A stretch of DNA of 64,000 nucleotides, taken from contig NC_019780.1 in the NCBI RefSeq assembly GCF_000317615.1, positions 1,819,840 through 1,883,839 of the forward strand, given 5' to 3'. Both the position numbers and the translations under genes were made by a program. How positions within the stretch are numbered: the first letter of the stretch is position 1; every line of letters starts with the position of its first letter. Shown here piece by piece: positions 8,743-17,815 of this stretch. This DNA comes from Dactylococcopsis salina PCC 8305 (lineage in GTDB: Bacteria; Cyanobacteriota; Cyanobacteriia; Cyanobacteriales; Rubidibacteraceae). The notes below the pieces were generated by a model. The model searched no databases and had not been told where the DNA came from. It worked only from the letters and a program-made list of their open reading frames with translations.

Positions 8743-9945
8743 ATGGCAACTGTTAGCCTCCCGAATTTAGGGAAAATGATTAACGACATTAGCGAAGGAC
8801 ATAATCTTCCCCCTAGCGCTGTAAAAATCGCCCTTCAAGAAGCCTTATTAAAAGGATACGAACGTTATCGCCGTTCTCAAACCCTAGATCGCGATCAATT
8901 TGATGATGACTACTTCGATAACTTTGAAGTTCAACTCGACTTAGAAGAAGAAGGGTTTATGGTTCTCGCCACTAAAGAAATTGTGGAAAGCGTTTCTAAC
9001 TCCGATCATCAAATTGGACTGAAAGAAGTCAAAGAAGTTGCCGAAGAAGCGGAATTAGGAGACACCGTTGTGATTGATGTTACTCCGCAACAAAAAGACT
9101 TCGGACGCATGGCTGCCATTCAAACCAAACAGGTACTGATGCAGAAACTCCGTGATCAAGAACGGAAAATGATCCAAGAGGAGTTTCAAGAATTAGAAGA
9201 AACGGTGTTACAAGCGCGAGTGGTACGGTTTGAACGTCAATCTGTGATTATGGCGGTGACTAGCGGTTATGGTCGTCCCGAAGTGGAAGCAGAACTTCCC
9301 ATTAAAGAACAACTTCCCAATGATAATTACCGCGCCAATGCTGCTTTTCGCGTTTATCTCAAAAAAGTCCGCGATGGGGTGGGAAAAGGGCCACAATTAA
9401 TTGTATCTCGTGCTTCTGCTGGTTTAGTGGCTTACTTGTTTGAAAATGAAGTCCCAGAAATCCAAGATGAAGTGGTGCGGATTGTTGCGATCGCGCGGGA
9501 AGCGAATCCTCCTTCTCGTCATGTGGGTTCTCGCACCAAATTAGCCGTAGATACCCTCGATCGAGATATTGACCCCGTTGGGTCTTGTATTGGCGCGAGA
9601 GGGTCAAGAATCCAAGCCGTAGTGAACGAATTACGGGGAGAAAAAATTGATGTGATTCGTTGGTCGCCAGACCCCGAAATCTATATCAAAAATGCTCTCA
9701 GTCCAGCACAGATTAATCGTGTGGTATTAATGGATACGGAAGAACGCCACGCACAAGTGATTGTTCCGGGTAATCAACTCAGTTTAGCCATTGGGAAAGA
9801 TGGACAAAATGTTCGTCTCAGCGCTCATCTCACCGGCTGGAAACTTGATATCAAAGAAGCTGGTAAACAGGAAGAAGAAGCAGAAATTGTGGAGGAGTTT
9901 TCTCCCGACTCGGAAGCAACAGTAGAAGCGTTGGGAAGTGAATAA
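8743..9945 (+). CDS. nusA: Transcription elongation/termination factor NusA
   Basis: 400 residues. N-terminal RNA-polymerase-binding domain (1-125), S1 domain (about 130-200), then two KH domains: GSCIGARGSRIQAVVNELRG at 280-299 and SLAIGKDGQNVRLS at 347-360. The short acidic tail replaces the C-terminal repeats of enterobacterial NusA, as usual in cyanobacteria. NusA modulates pausing, termination and antitermination. A good Shine-Dalgarno (aaggag) precedes the ATG. ylxR and infB, which often follow nusA, are absent; the next gene is clpS. Confidence 0.97.
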   Translation: MATVSLPNLGKMINDISEGHNLPPSAVKIALQEALLKGYERYRRSQTLDRDQFDDDYFDNFEVQLDLEEEGFMVLATKEIVESVSNSDHQIGLKEVKEVAEEAELGDTVVIDVTPQQKDFGRMAAIQTKQVLMQKLRDQERKMIQEEFQELEETVLQARVVRFERQSVIMAVTSGYGRPEVEAELPIKEQLPNDNYRANAAFRVYLKKVRDGVGKGPQLIVSRASAGLVAYLFENEVPEIQDEVVRIVAIAREANPPSRHVGSRTKLAVDTLDRDIDPVGSCIGARGSRIQAVVNELRGEKIDVIRWSPDPEIYIKNALSPAQINRVVLMDTEERHAQVIVPGNQLSLAIGKDGQNVRLSAHLTGWKLDIKEAGKQEEEAEIVEEFSPDSEATVEALGSE

Positions 9946-9998
9946 TCCGTCGTGGTCAAATTGTGAAGGAATCATTAAAATGCAAGGAAGAAGAGAAC

Positions 9999-10034
9999 TT
10001 AACTGTTGCGATGAGCAGACAAACAGTTAACTTT
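9999..10034 (+). terminator. Hairpin after nusA, probable weak terminator
   Basis: TTAACTGTT at 9999-10007 pairs perfectly with AACAGTTAA at 10022-10030 across a 14-nt loop, followed by cttttc. It lies in the 140-bp gap between nusA and clpS. The stem is AT-rich, so termination may be partial. Confidence 0.5.
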
Positions 10035-10085
10035 TCATTACAAATTATTTGAGCGTGAATTGTTAATTATTAAAGGAGGATCACC

Positions 10086-10391
10086 GTGTCAACTGAAGTT
10101 TTAGATCGACCAGAAATTAAAACGGTTGAGAAAAGCCAAACCGTCCGTAAACCAGCCCCTCGATACCGCGTACTTCTCCATAATGATGATTTTAATGGGA
10201 TGGAGTATGTCGTCCAAACTTTGTTACAAACTGTTCCCAGTCTCACGCAACCGCAAGCCGTTGATATTATGATGGAAGCTCATAATTCGGGTGTCGCTTT
10301 GGTGATTACTTGCGCTCAAGAACACGCTGAATTTTACTGTGAAATGCTCAAAAATCACGGTTTAACCAGTACCATTGAACCAGATGAATAG
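10086..10391 (+). CDS. clpS: ATP-dependent Clp protease adaptor ClpS
   Basis: 101 residues. ClpS delivers N-degron substrates to ClpC/ClpA-ClpP. The core RYRVLLHNDDFNGMEYVVQTL (near 27-47) holds the N-end-rule pocket motif HNDD; later VDIMMEAHNSGVALVITCAQEHAEFY is typical. The N-terminal 20 residues are a flexible tail. The GTG start is fixed by an unusually strong Shine-Dalgarno (aaaggagg at 10072-10079). Separate from nusA by a hairpin. Confidence 0.96.
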   Translation: MSTEVLDRPEIKTVEKSQTVRKPAPRYRVLLHNDDFNGMEYVVQTLLQTVPSLTQPQAVDIMMEAHNSGVALVITCAQEHAEFYCEMLKNHGLTSTIEPDE

Positions 10392-10477
10392 TTTATGTTT
10401 AGGGTTCGCTGAATTAAGCTGAAACCTTTAACCAGCGATCCAGTTACCATTTACTAAAAGAGAGGAAAGAGGAGTGA

Positions 10478-10536
10478 GTTAACAAACAACAAACAACGAA
10501 TAACAAATAACGAATAACAAATAATAAATAATAAAC
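10478..10536. repeat. A-rich tandem repeat (aacgaataacaaat-type) before mutL
   Basis: Degenerate 7-bp units of the type aacaaat/aacgaat fill the mutL 5' flank up to the start codon. The same simple repeat recurs at 36484-36528 (opposite orientation) and 49017-49160. The Shine-Dalgarno-like purine stretch (agagaggaaagaggag) lies about 60 bp upstream, outside normal spacing. Confidence 0.8.
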
Positions 10537-12216
10537 TTGATAGATCACTGTATTCAACCGTTACCAGATCAGGTAATTAAACAAATTGCAGCAGGAGAAG
10601 TGATTGCTTCTTCTGCTTCTGTTATTAAAGAGTTGGTGGAAAATGCTTTGGATGCCAACGCCACTCGCATTACAATCACGATGAATGCAGAATTGTCTTC
10701 CCTACAAGTGGCAGATAATGGGGAAGGGATGAGTCTCGAAGATTTACGTCACTGCGCTTATGCTCATACTACCAGTAAGATTCGATCGACCTCCGATTTG
10801 CAAAAAATTGTTACCCTCGGCTTTCGGGGAGAAGCACTCCACAGCATGACTCAAATTGCTTCTTTACAGGTGCGAAGTCGTCCCCATTATCCCACATCAG
10901 AAACGGGATATGAGATGAGTTATAGTCGAGGCGGAGAGGTAATTAGCGAGAAAACGATCGCGATCGCACCTGGAACCATTGTCACCGTTTCTGATTTATT
11001 TGCCGATTTTCCCGCCCGTCGTCACGCCCTACCGAAGAAATCTCAACAGCTAAAAGCGATTCAGAAAACCATTTACGAAATCGCCATGGCTCATCCCGAC
11101 CTTACTTGGCAAGTTTATCACGACGATCGGCTTTGGTTACATCTCTCGCCAGTGGAGACTCCCCAACAGTTACTGCCTCAGATTTTATCTCAATTCCAAA
11201 CCTCTGATTTTCAATATGTTTCTAAGGAGATCAAAACTCCAGACCAAGAAGGACAATCTCGTTTAGAATTATTGCTGGGACTGCCCGATCGCGCTTCCCG
11301 TCATCAAAGAGACTGGCTGAAAACAGCAGTTAATGGGCGCTGTGTTCGTTTACCTGAGATTGAACAAACCCTTGTTTCTGGCTTGATGAAAACCCTACCG
11401 CGCGATCGATATCCCATTTGTTGGTTACACCTCCACACCCATCCCCACTTAATCGACTGGAATCGGCATCCAGCAAAAACAGAAATCTATCTCTGTCACC
11501 TCAAACATTGGCAAGAACAAGTCCAAAATGCCATTAAGGATGCTCTACAGCTAAACTCAAATTCTGTTCCTGAAATCGTCCATAATCGCCGCGTGGGAGA
11601 ATTATTAAAAGCGGCGGAAGCCAAAGGTGATTATCAAGTGACAGCGACAGAAGAAGAGAAAGGAGAGTTGAGTTTATTTCCATTGCGGGCGATCGCGCAA
11701 CTTCATCAAACCTACATTGTCGCCGAACATCCCACTGGCGTTTGGTTAATTGAGCAACATATCGCCCATGAACGGATTATTTATGAACAATTACAAGCAC
11801 AATGGGAACTGGTATCCCATGATCCGCCCTTGATTCTCGATGATCTGTCTTTATCGCAACAAGAACAACTGGAACGTCTTGGCTTGGAAATCGATCGATT
11901 TGGGGAAGCAACTTGGGCAATCAGAACCGTCCCGAAAATTTTACAACCGCGATCGGACATTCAAGATGCTATCTTAGAACTCAGTTCGGGTGGCGACTTA
12001 GCAACCGCACAAGTAGCAACCGCTTGTCGCAGTGCGATCCGTAATGGAACTCCCCTCAATCCGCAAGAAATGCAGGACATTCTCGACCAATGGAAACAGA
12101 CTCGTCACCCTCACACTTGTCCCCATGGTCGTCCGATTTACCTCTCCCTCACTGAAACCTCTCTCGCTAAATTTTTCCGCCGTCATTGGGTGATTGGAAA
12201 AAGTCACGGAATCTAG
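10537..12216 (+). CDS. mutL: DNA mismatch repair protein MutL
   Basis: 559 residues. N-terminal GHKL ATPase: IAAGEVI (18-23), ELVENALDANA with E35/N36/D39, DNGEGM (60-65) and GFRGEAL (95-101). The C-terminal part has the endonuclease-type motifs of non-E. coli MutL: a variant of DQHAxxExxxxE as EQHIAHERIIYE (about 405-416) and CPHGRP (about 527-532). So it is probably a nicking MutL (family knowledge plus motif). The only start compatible with the conserved MI-x-x-L-P N-terminus is TTG at 10537, because an in-frame stop lies at 10525 in the repeat tract. No close Shine-Dalgarno. Confidence 0.95.
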   Translation: MIDHCIQPLPDQVIKQIAAGEVIASSASVIKELVENALDANATRITITMNAELSSLQVADNGEGMSLEDLRHCAYAHTTSKIRSTSDLQKIVTLGFRGEALHSMTQIASLQVRSRPHYPTSETGYEMSYSRGGEVISEKTIAIAPGTIVTVSDLFADFPARRHALPKKSQQLKAIQKTIYEIAMAHPDLTWQVYHDDRLWLHLSPVETPQQLLPQILSQFQTSDFQYVSKEIKTPDQEGQSRLELLLGLPDRASRHQRDWLKTAVNGRCVRLPEIEQTLVSGLMKTLPRDRYPICWLHLHTHPHLIDWNRHPAKTEIYLCHLKHWQEQVQNAIKDALQLNSNSVPEIVHNRRVGELLKAAEAKGDYQVTATEEEKGELSLFPLRAIAQLHQTYIVAEHPTGVWLIEQHIAHERIIYEQLQAQWELVSHDPPLILDDLSLSQQEQLERLGLEIDRFGEATWAIRTVPKILQPRSDIQDAILELSSGGDLATAQVATACRSAIRNGTPLNPQEMQDILDQWKQTRHPHTCPHGRPIYLSLTETSLAKFFRRHWVIGKSHGI

Positions 12217-12251
12217 ACATTTAGCGATTAACAATGAACAATGAACAGTAG

Positions 12252-13583
<1,332 letters not shown>

Positions 13584-13593
13584 TAAACTAGGA

Positions 13594-13611
13594 GGGGTCA
13601 AAGTTGACCCC
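13594..13611. terminator. Palindrome between eno and the convergent Rpn-like array
   Basis: GGGGTCAA (13594-13601), two-base loop, TTGACCCC (13604-13611). It sits between convergent stops and could end both transcripts, but there is no U-run on either side, so a protein-binding or repeat origin is possible. Confidence 0.45.
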
Positions 13612-13617
13612 TGTAAA

Positions 13618-13985
13618 CTAACTTTGAAGCAAAGATTGAAACTCTTGGAGAGAATTAACTGTCGTCGCTTGTCTTAAAAGCGTTTTCAGGCGAGAAATTT
13701 CATTAATTTCCTTCACCGAGTTCATCAGAGAGTTTTCCACCTCACCGAAACGAGTTTCTAAAATTTCTTGGATTCCCTGTTGGAATCCTTCTTGGAATCC
13801 CTTCTCTCGTCCTCGACGTTCCCAGCTAGTCATATAACTCATACGAGTTTCTTCCTCAAACTGTTCCATCTCTTGTTCAAACGCAACTTCTAAATCTTGA
13901 AGAAAAATCCCGAAAGAAGGAAAGTAAAGCCCGATCGCTTCTTTCTAGGAAGGATCAAACTGAACTGATCGGTATAGTTCACCAC
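13618..13985 (-). pseudogene. Rpn/DUF4351-like paralogue, short form, broken (copy F)
   Basis: Distal member of the six-copy array, alignable to the intact short copies at 17084-17815. The start region is still readable (GTG at 13985), but 5 extra bases and a TGG-to-TAG change (around 13946-13950) break the frame before the internal junction. What remains open is an 83-codon frame from an ATG at 13869 (MEQFEEETRMSYMTSWERRG) to the stop at 13618. The C-terminal DUF4351-like segment (ETRFGEVENSLMNSVKEI, then LLRQATTVNSLQEFQSLL) is intact, so a small C-terminal product could still be made. It ends SLLQS rather than SLLGS. Confidence 0.8.
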
Positions 13986-13991
13986 GAGGAA

Positions 13992-14966
13992 TTAACTCCC
14001 AAGTAAAGATTGAAACTCTTGGAGAGAATTAACTGTCGTCGCTTGTCTTAAAAGCGTTTTCAAGCGAGAAATTTCATTAATCTCCTTCACCGAGTTCATC
14101 AGAGACTCTTCCACCTCACCGAAACGACTCTCTAAAATTTCTTGGATTCCCTGTTGGATTCCTTCCTGTATTCCCTCTTCTCTTCCCTCTTTTCGTCCTT
14201 CCTGTATTCCCTTCTCTCTTCCTCGACGTTCCCAGCTAGTCATATAACTCATACGAGTTTCCTCCTCAAACTGTTCAATCTCTTGTTCAAACGCAACTTC
14301 TAAATCTTGCGGTAATCGCAAGATCCAATCAATCAGTCGGAATAGTTCTAATATATCCTCTCGGCTATAACCTCTCCGATAGAGGTTTTTGACCATCCTC
14401 ACTTTCTCCTGATAGCGACGGGAGAACTGGTTTCGGGTTTGTTGAGTGGCTAGATGGGCTTCCACAATCACCGCAAAAGGATTGAGACTGGTTCGCAGTG
14501 AAGCCATTTCTGTTTGATAATCTAACAATTTCGCGATCGGAAACTCTAATCCAACACGACATCCCCACAACTCACGAGAATAGTTTTGTGGTCGCCAACG
14601 GGGTTGATCATCTGCCAAAATGGCTAAACTCACTACGGGTTGACCATAGCGTTGGAAAATCAGTGTATTGTACAGATACATCCGTTGAGCAAATTCAGCT
14701 TGAGATTGACTTTGGACTTCAATGTGAATTAACACCCAAGTTTCTTCTCCGTTGTTACGCCAGACTTTTACTAATTTGTCCGTTTGACGATTACCAACAC
14801 TGGCGTTACGAACAATTTTTTGTAGTTCTTTGTCTAAAAACTCATAGCCCCGTTCCCAGTTAATTTCTTCCCAGATGTGTGGGAAGAAGAAGGAAAGGAA
14901 GGGAGGAAAGTATAGCCCGATCGCTTCTTTCCAGGGATGATCGTACTGATCGGTATAGTTCACCAC
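13992..14966 (-). CDS. Rpn-family-like PD-(D/E)XK protein with DUF4351-like C-terminus (copy E)
   Basis: 324 residues. The N-terminal PD-(D/E)XK-type domain (about 1-150) has ELQKIVRNASVGNRQTDKLVKVW followed by ETWVLIHIEVQSQ, giving D63 and E83-x-Q85 as likely catalytic residues. A helical middle (YQEKVRMVKNLYRRGYSREDILELFRLIDWIL) is followed by QDLEVAFEQEIEQFEEETRMSYMTSWERRGREKG, a run of G-I-Q-E-G-type tetrapeptides, and a DUF4351-like tail (SRFGEVEESLMNSV to SLQEFQSLLGS). Such proteins are often labelled putative transposase or Rpn nuclease. GTG start 6 nt after the previous stop. Nearly identical to copies C and D; the linker is longest here. Confidence 0.85.
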   Translation of the reverse strand: MVNYTDQYDHPWKEAIGLYFPPFLSFFFPHIWEEINWERGYEFLDKELQKIVRNASVGNRQTDKLVKVWRNNGEETWVLIHIEVQSQSQAEFAQRMYLYNTLIFQRYGQPVVSLAILADDQPRWRPQNYSRELWGCRVGLEFPIAKLLDYQTEMASLRTSLNPFAVIVEAHLATQQTRNQFSRRYQEKVRMVKNLYRRGYSREDILELFRLIDWILRLPQDLEVAFEQEIEQFEEETRMSYMTSWERRGREKGIQEGRKEGREEGIQEGIQQGIQEILESRFGEVEESLMNSVKEINEISRLKTLLRQATTVNSLQEFQSLLGS

Positions 14967-14972
14967 GAGGAA

Positions 14973-15935
14973 TTAACTCCCAAGTAAAGATTGAAACTCT
15001 TGGAGAGAATTAACTGTCGTCGCTTGTCTTAAAAGCGTTTTCAAGCGAGAAATTTCATTAATCTCCTTTACCGAGTTAATGACCTCCTCCTCTACCTCAC
15101 CAAAACGACTCTCTAAAATTTCTTGGATTCCTTCCTGTATTCCTTCCTCTCGTCCCTCTTTTCGTCCTTCCTGGATTCCCTTCTCTCTTCCTCGACGTTC
15201 CCAGCTAGTCATGTAACTCATACGAGTTTCCTCCTCAAACTGTTCAATCTCTTGTTCAAACGCAACTTCTAAATCTTGCGGTAATCGCAATATCCAATCA
15301 ATCAGTCGGAATAGTTCTAATATATCCTCTCGGCTATAACCTCTCCGATAGAGGTTTTTGACCATCCTCACTTTCTCCTGATAGCGACGGGAGAACTGGT
15401 TTCGGGTTTGTTGAGTGGCTAGATGTGCTTCCACAATCACCGCAAAAGGATTGAGACTGGTTCGCAGTGAAGCCATCTCTGTTTGATAATCTAACAATTT
15501 CGCGATCGGAAACTCTAATCCAACACGACATCCCCACAACTCACGAGAATAGTTTTGTGGTCGCCAACGGGGCTGATCATCTGCCAAAATGGCTAAACTC
15601 ACCACGGGTTGACCATAGCGTTGGAAAATCAGTGTATTGTACAGATACATCCGTTGAGCAAATTCAGCTTGAGATTGACTTTGGACTTCAATGTGAATTA
15701 ACACCCAAGTTTCTTCTCCGTTGTTACGCCAGACTTTTACTAATTTGTCCGTTTGACGATTACCAACACTGGCGTTACGAACAATTTTTTGTAGTTCTTT
15801 GTCTAAAAACTCATAGCCCCGTTCCCAGTTAATTTCTTCCCAGATGTGTGGGAAGAAGAAGGAAAGGAAGGGAGGAAAGTATAGCCCGATCGCTTCTTTC
15901 CAGGGATGATCGTACTGATCGGTATAGTTCACCAC
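14973..15935 (-). CDS. Rpn-family-like PD-(D/E)XK protein (copy D)
   Basis: 320 residues, nearly identical to copy E over the nuclease domain (same D63 and E83/Q85). Differences concentrate in the linker, which has one tetrapeptide less (EGIQEGIQEIL), and just after it, where VEEEVINSVKE replaces VEESLMNSVKE. GTG start 6 nt downstream of copy C's stop, so translation is probably coupled. The near-identity of C, D and E implies recent duplication or ongoing gene conversion (inference). Confidence 0.85.
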   Translation of the reverse strand: MVNYTDQYDHPWKEAIGLYFPPFLSFFFPHIWEEINWERGYEFLDKELQKIVRNASVGNRQTDKLVKVWRNNGEETWVLIHIEVQSQSQAEFAQRMYLYNTLIFQRYGQPVVSLAILADDQPRWRPQNYSRELWGCRVGLEFPIAKLLDYQTEMASLRTSLNPFAVIVEAHLATQQTRNQFSRRYQEKVRMVKNLYRRGYSREDILELFRLIDWILRLPQDLEVAFEQEIEQFEEETRMSYMTSWERRGREKGIQEGRKEGREEGIQEGIQEILESRFGEVEEEVINSVKEINEISRLKTLLRQATTVNSLQEFQSLLGS

Positions 15936-15941
15936 GAGGAA

Positions 15942-16880
15942 TTAACTCCCAAGCAAAGATTGAAACTCTTGGAGAGAATTAACTGTCGTCGCTTGTCTTA
16001 AAAGCGTTTTCAGGCGAGAAATTTCATTAATCTCTTTCACCGAGTTCATCAGAGAGTTTTCCACCTCACCGAAACGACTCTCTAAAATTTCTTGGATTCC
16101 CTGTTGGAATCCCTGTTGGATTCCCTTCTCTCGTCCTCGACGTTCCCAGCTAGTCATATAACTCATACGAGTTTCCTCCTCAAACTGTTCAATCTCTTGT
16201 TCAAACGCAACTTCTAAATCTTGCGGTAATCGCAAGATCCAATCAATCAGTCGGAATAGTTCTAATATATCCTCTCGGCTATAACCTCTCCGATAGAGGT
16301 TTTTGACCATCCTCACTTTCTCCTGATAGCGACGGGAGAACTGGTTTCGGGTTTGTTGAGTGGCTAGATGGGCTTCCACAATCACCGCAAAAGGATTGAG
16401 ACTGGTTCGCAGTGAAGCCATCTCTGTTTGATAATCTAACAATTTCGCGATCGGAAACTCTAACCCAACACGACATCCCCACAACTCACGAGAATAGTTT
16501 TGTGGTCGCCAACGGGGCTGATCATCTGCCAAAATGGCTAAACTCACCACGGGTTGACCATAGCGTTGAAAAATCAGTGTATTGTACAGATACATCCGTT
16601 GAGCAAATTCAGCTTGAGATTGACTTTGGACTTCAATGTGAATTAACACCCAAGTTTCTTCTCCGTTGTTACGCCAGACTTTTACTAATTTGTCCGTTTG
16701 ACGATTACCAACACTGGCGTTACGAACAATTTTTTGTAGTTCTTTGTCCAGAAATTCATAGCCACGTTCCCAGTTAATTTCTTCCCAGATGTGTGGGAAG
16801 AAGAAGGAGAGGAAGGGAGGAAAGTATAGCCCGACCGCTTCTTTCCAGGGATGATCGTACTGATCGGTATAGTTCACCAC
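15942..16880 (-). CDS. Rpn-family-like PD-(D/E)XK protein (copy C)
   Basis: 312 residues. Same domain plan as copies D and E, with the shortest linker of the full-length set (EKGIQQGFQQGIQEIL) and the VENSLMNSV tail shared with the short copies, so its 3' part is closer to the short forms than to its full-length neighbours. Its start (GTG at 16880) lies about 10 bp from a ~205-bp MITE-like insertion at 16890-17094 that separates it from the upstream short copy, so read-through or a promoter in the element would be needed to express it. Confidence 0.85.
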   Translation of the reverse strand: MVNYTDQYDHPWKEAVGLYFPPFLSFFFPHIWEEINWERGYEFLDKELQKIVRNASVGNRQTDKLVKVWRNNGEETWVLIHIEVQSQSQAEFAQRMYLYNTLIFQRYGQPVVSLAILADDQPRWRPQNYSRELWGCRVGLEFPIAKLLDYQTEMASLRTSLNPFAVIVEAHLATQQTRNQFSRRYQEKVRMVKNLYRRGYSREDILELFRLIDWILRLPQDLEVAFEQEIEQFEEETRMSYMTSWERRGREKGIQQGFQQGIQEILESRFGEVENSLMNSVKEINEISRLKTLLRQATTVNSLQEFQSLLGS

Positions 16881-16889
16881 GAGGAATTA

Positions 16890-17094
16890 GGGTTTACTGA
16901 AAAAGTTCATGTTTTTGGTGTAGTAAGGCAAAAGGCAAGAGGCTTGCATGCAAGAGGGTTGATTAATCGGTAAGATTTCAAAGTTTTGATGCAGGGGTTT
17001 GACTATTGAGCGTTCAATTCCCTTGCACTTTTTCAAAGAATTAAGAGCCTTAAAAGCTGATTGGATAAAGGTTTTAGGTTTATTCAGTAAGCCC
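16890..17094. mobile_element. MITE-like element inside the Rpn-like array
   Basis: About 205 bp without an ORF, bounded by inverted ends gggtttactgaa and ttcagtaagccc. Internal pieces (gcttgcatgcaagagggttg, gattaatcggtaagatttca, gattggataaaggttttagg) recur at 19858-19955 and 34733-34800. No clear target duplication. The right end supplies the last codons and stop of the upstream short copy (its protein ends LLGAY instead of LLGS). Confidence 0.7.
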
Positions 17095-17437
17095 CAAGTA
17101 AAGATTGAAACTCTTGGAGAGAATTAACTGTCGTCGCTTGTCTTAAAAGCGTTTTCAAGCGAGAAATTTCATTAATTTCCCTTACCGAGTTCATCAGAGA
17201 GTTTTCCACCTCACCGAAACGACTCTCTAAAATTTCTTGGATTCCCTCCTGTATTCCCTTCTCTCTTCCTCGACGTTCCCAGCTAGTCATATAACTCATA
17301 CGAGTTTCCTCCTCAAACTGTTCAATCTCTTGTTCAAACGCAACTTCTAAATCTTGAAGAAAAATCCCGAAAGAAGGAAAGTAAAGCCCGATCGCTTCTT
17401 TCCAGGGATGATCGTACTGATCGGTATAGTTCACCAC
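17084..17437 (-). CDS. Short Rpn-like paralogue lacking the nuclease core (copy B)
   Basis: 117 residues. The first 21 residues (MVNYTDQYDHPWKEAIGLYFP) match the full-length copies, then SFGIFLQDLEVAFEQEIEQ joins directly to the C-terminal helix; roughly 200 residues including D63, E83 and Q85 are absent. The C-terminal part (MSYMTSWERRGREKGIQEGIQEIL and the DUF4351-like tail) is complete. The reading frame is preserved. Its last two residues and stop come from the adjacent MITE-like element. GTG start 6 nt after copy A. It may bind or regulate the full-length proteins, or be inert; undecided. Confidence 0.75.
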   Translation of the reverse strand: MVNYTDQYDHPWKEAIGLYFPSFGIFLQDLEVAFEQEIEQFEEETRMSYMTSWERRGREKGIQEGIQEILESRFGEVENSLMNSVREINEISRLKTLLRQATTVNSLQEFQSLLGAY

Positions 17438-17443
17438 GAGGAA

Positions 17444-17815
17444 TTAACTCCCCAGCAAAGATTGAAACTCTTGGAGAGAATTAACTGTCGTCGCTTGTCT
17501 TAAAAGCATTTTCAAGCGAGAAATTTCATTAATCTCTTTCACCGAGTTCATCAGAGAGTTTTCCACCTCACCGAAACGAGTTTCTAGAATTTCTTGGATT
17601 CCCTGTTGAATTCCTTGTGGGATTCCTTCTTGGATTCCCTTCTCTCGTCCTCGACGTTCCCAGCTAGTCATATAACTCATACGAGTTTCCTCCTCAAACT
17701 GTTCAATCTCTTGTTCAAACGCAACTTCTAAATCTTGAAGAAAAACCCCGAAAGAAGGAAAGTATAGCCCGATCGCTTCTTTCCAGGGATGATCGTACTG
17801 ATCGGTATAGTTCAT
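17444..17815 (-). CDS. Short Rpn-like paralogue lacking the nuclease core (copy A)
   Basis: 123 residues, first Rpn-like gene of the operon. It starts with ATG (MNYTDQYDH) rather than the GTG-GTG of the other copies, and that ATG overlaps the TGA of the crr7-like gene (ATGA at 17812-17815). Same internal junction as copies B and F (YFPSFGVFLQDLEV), so the short form arose once and was then duplicated. The linker has an extra unit with a Pro (GIQEGIPQGIQQGIQEIL). Nuclease residues absent, DUF4351-like tail intact. Confidence 0.75.
   Translation of the reverse strand: MNYTDQYDHPWKEAIGLYFPSFGVFLQDLEVAFEQEIEQFEEETRMSYMTSWERRGREKGIQEGIPQGIQQGIQEILETRFGEVENSLMNSVKEINEISRLKMLLRQATTVNSLQEFQSLLGS

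Noticed and set aside
14365-16777. Antisense ORFs of 67 and 121 residues in each full Rpn-like copy
   Set aside because: They mirror the sense genes at identical offsets in all copies and have no independent conservation or starts.
13618-17815. Insertion sequence with transposase
   Set aside because: Rpn-family proteins are often labelled putative transposase, but the copies are tandem, same-strand, lack terminal inverted repeats and carry a nuclease fold rather than a DDE or HUH domain.
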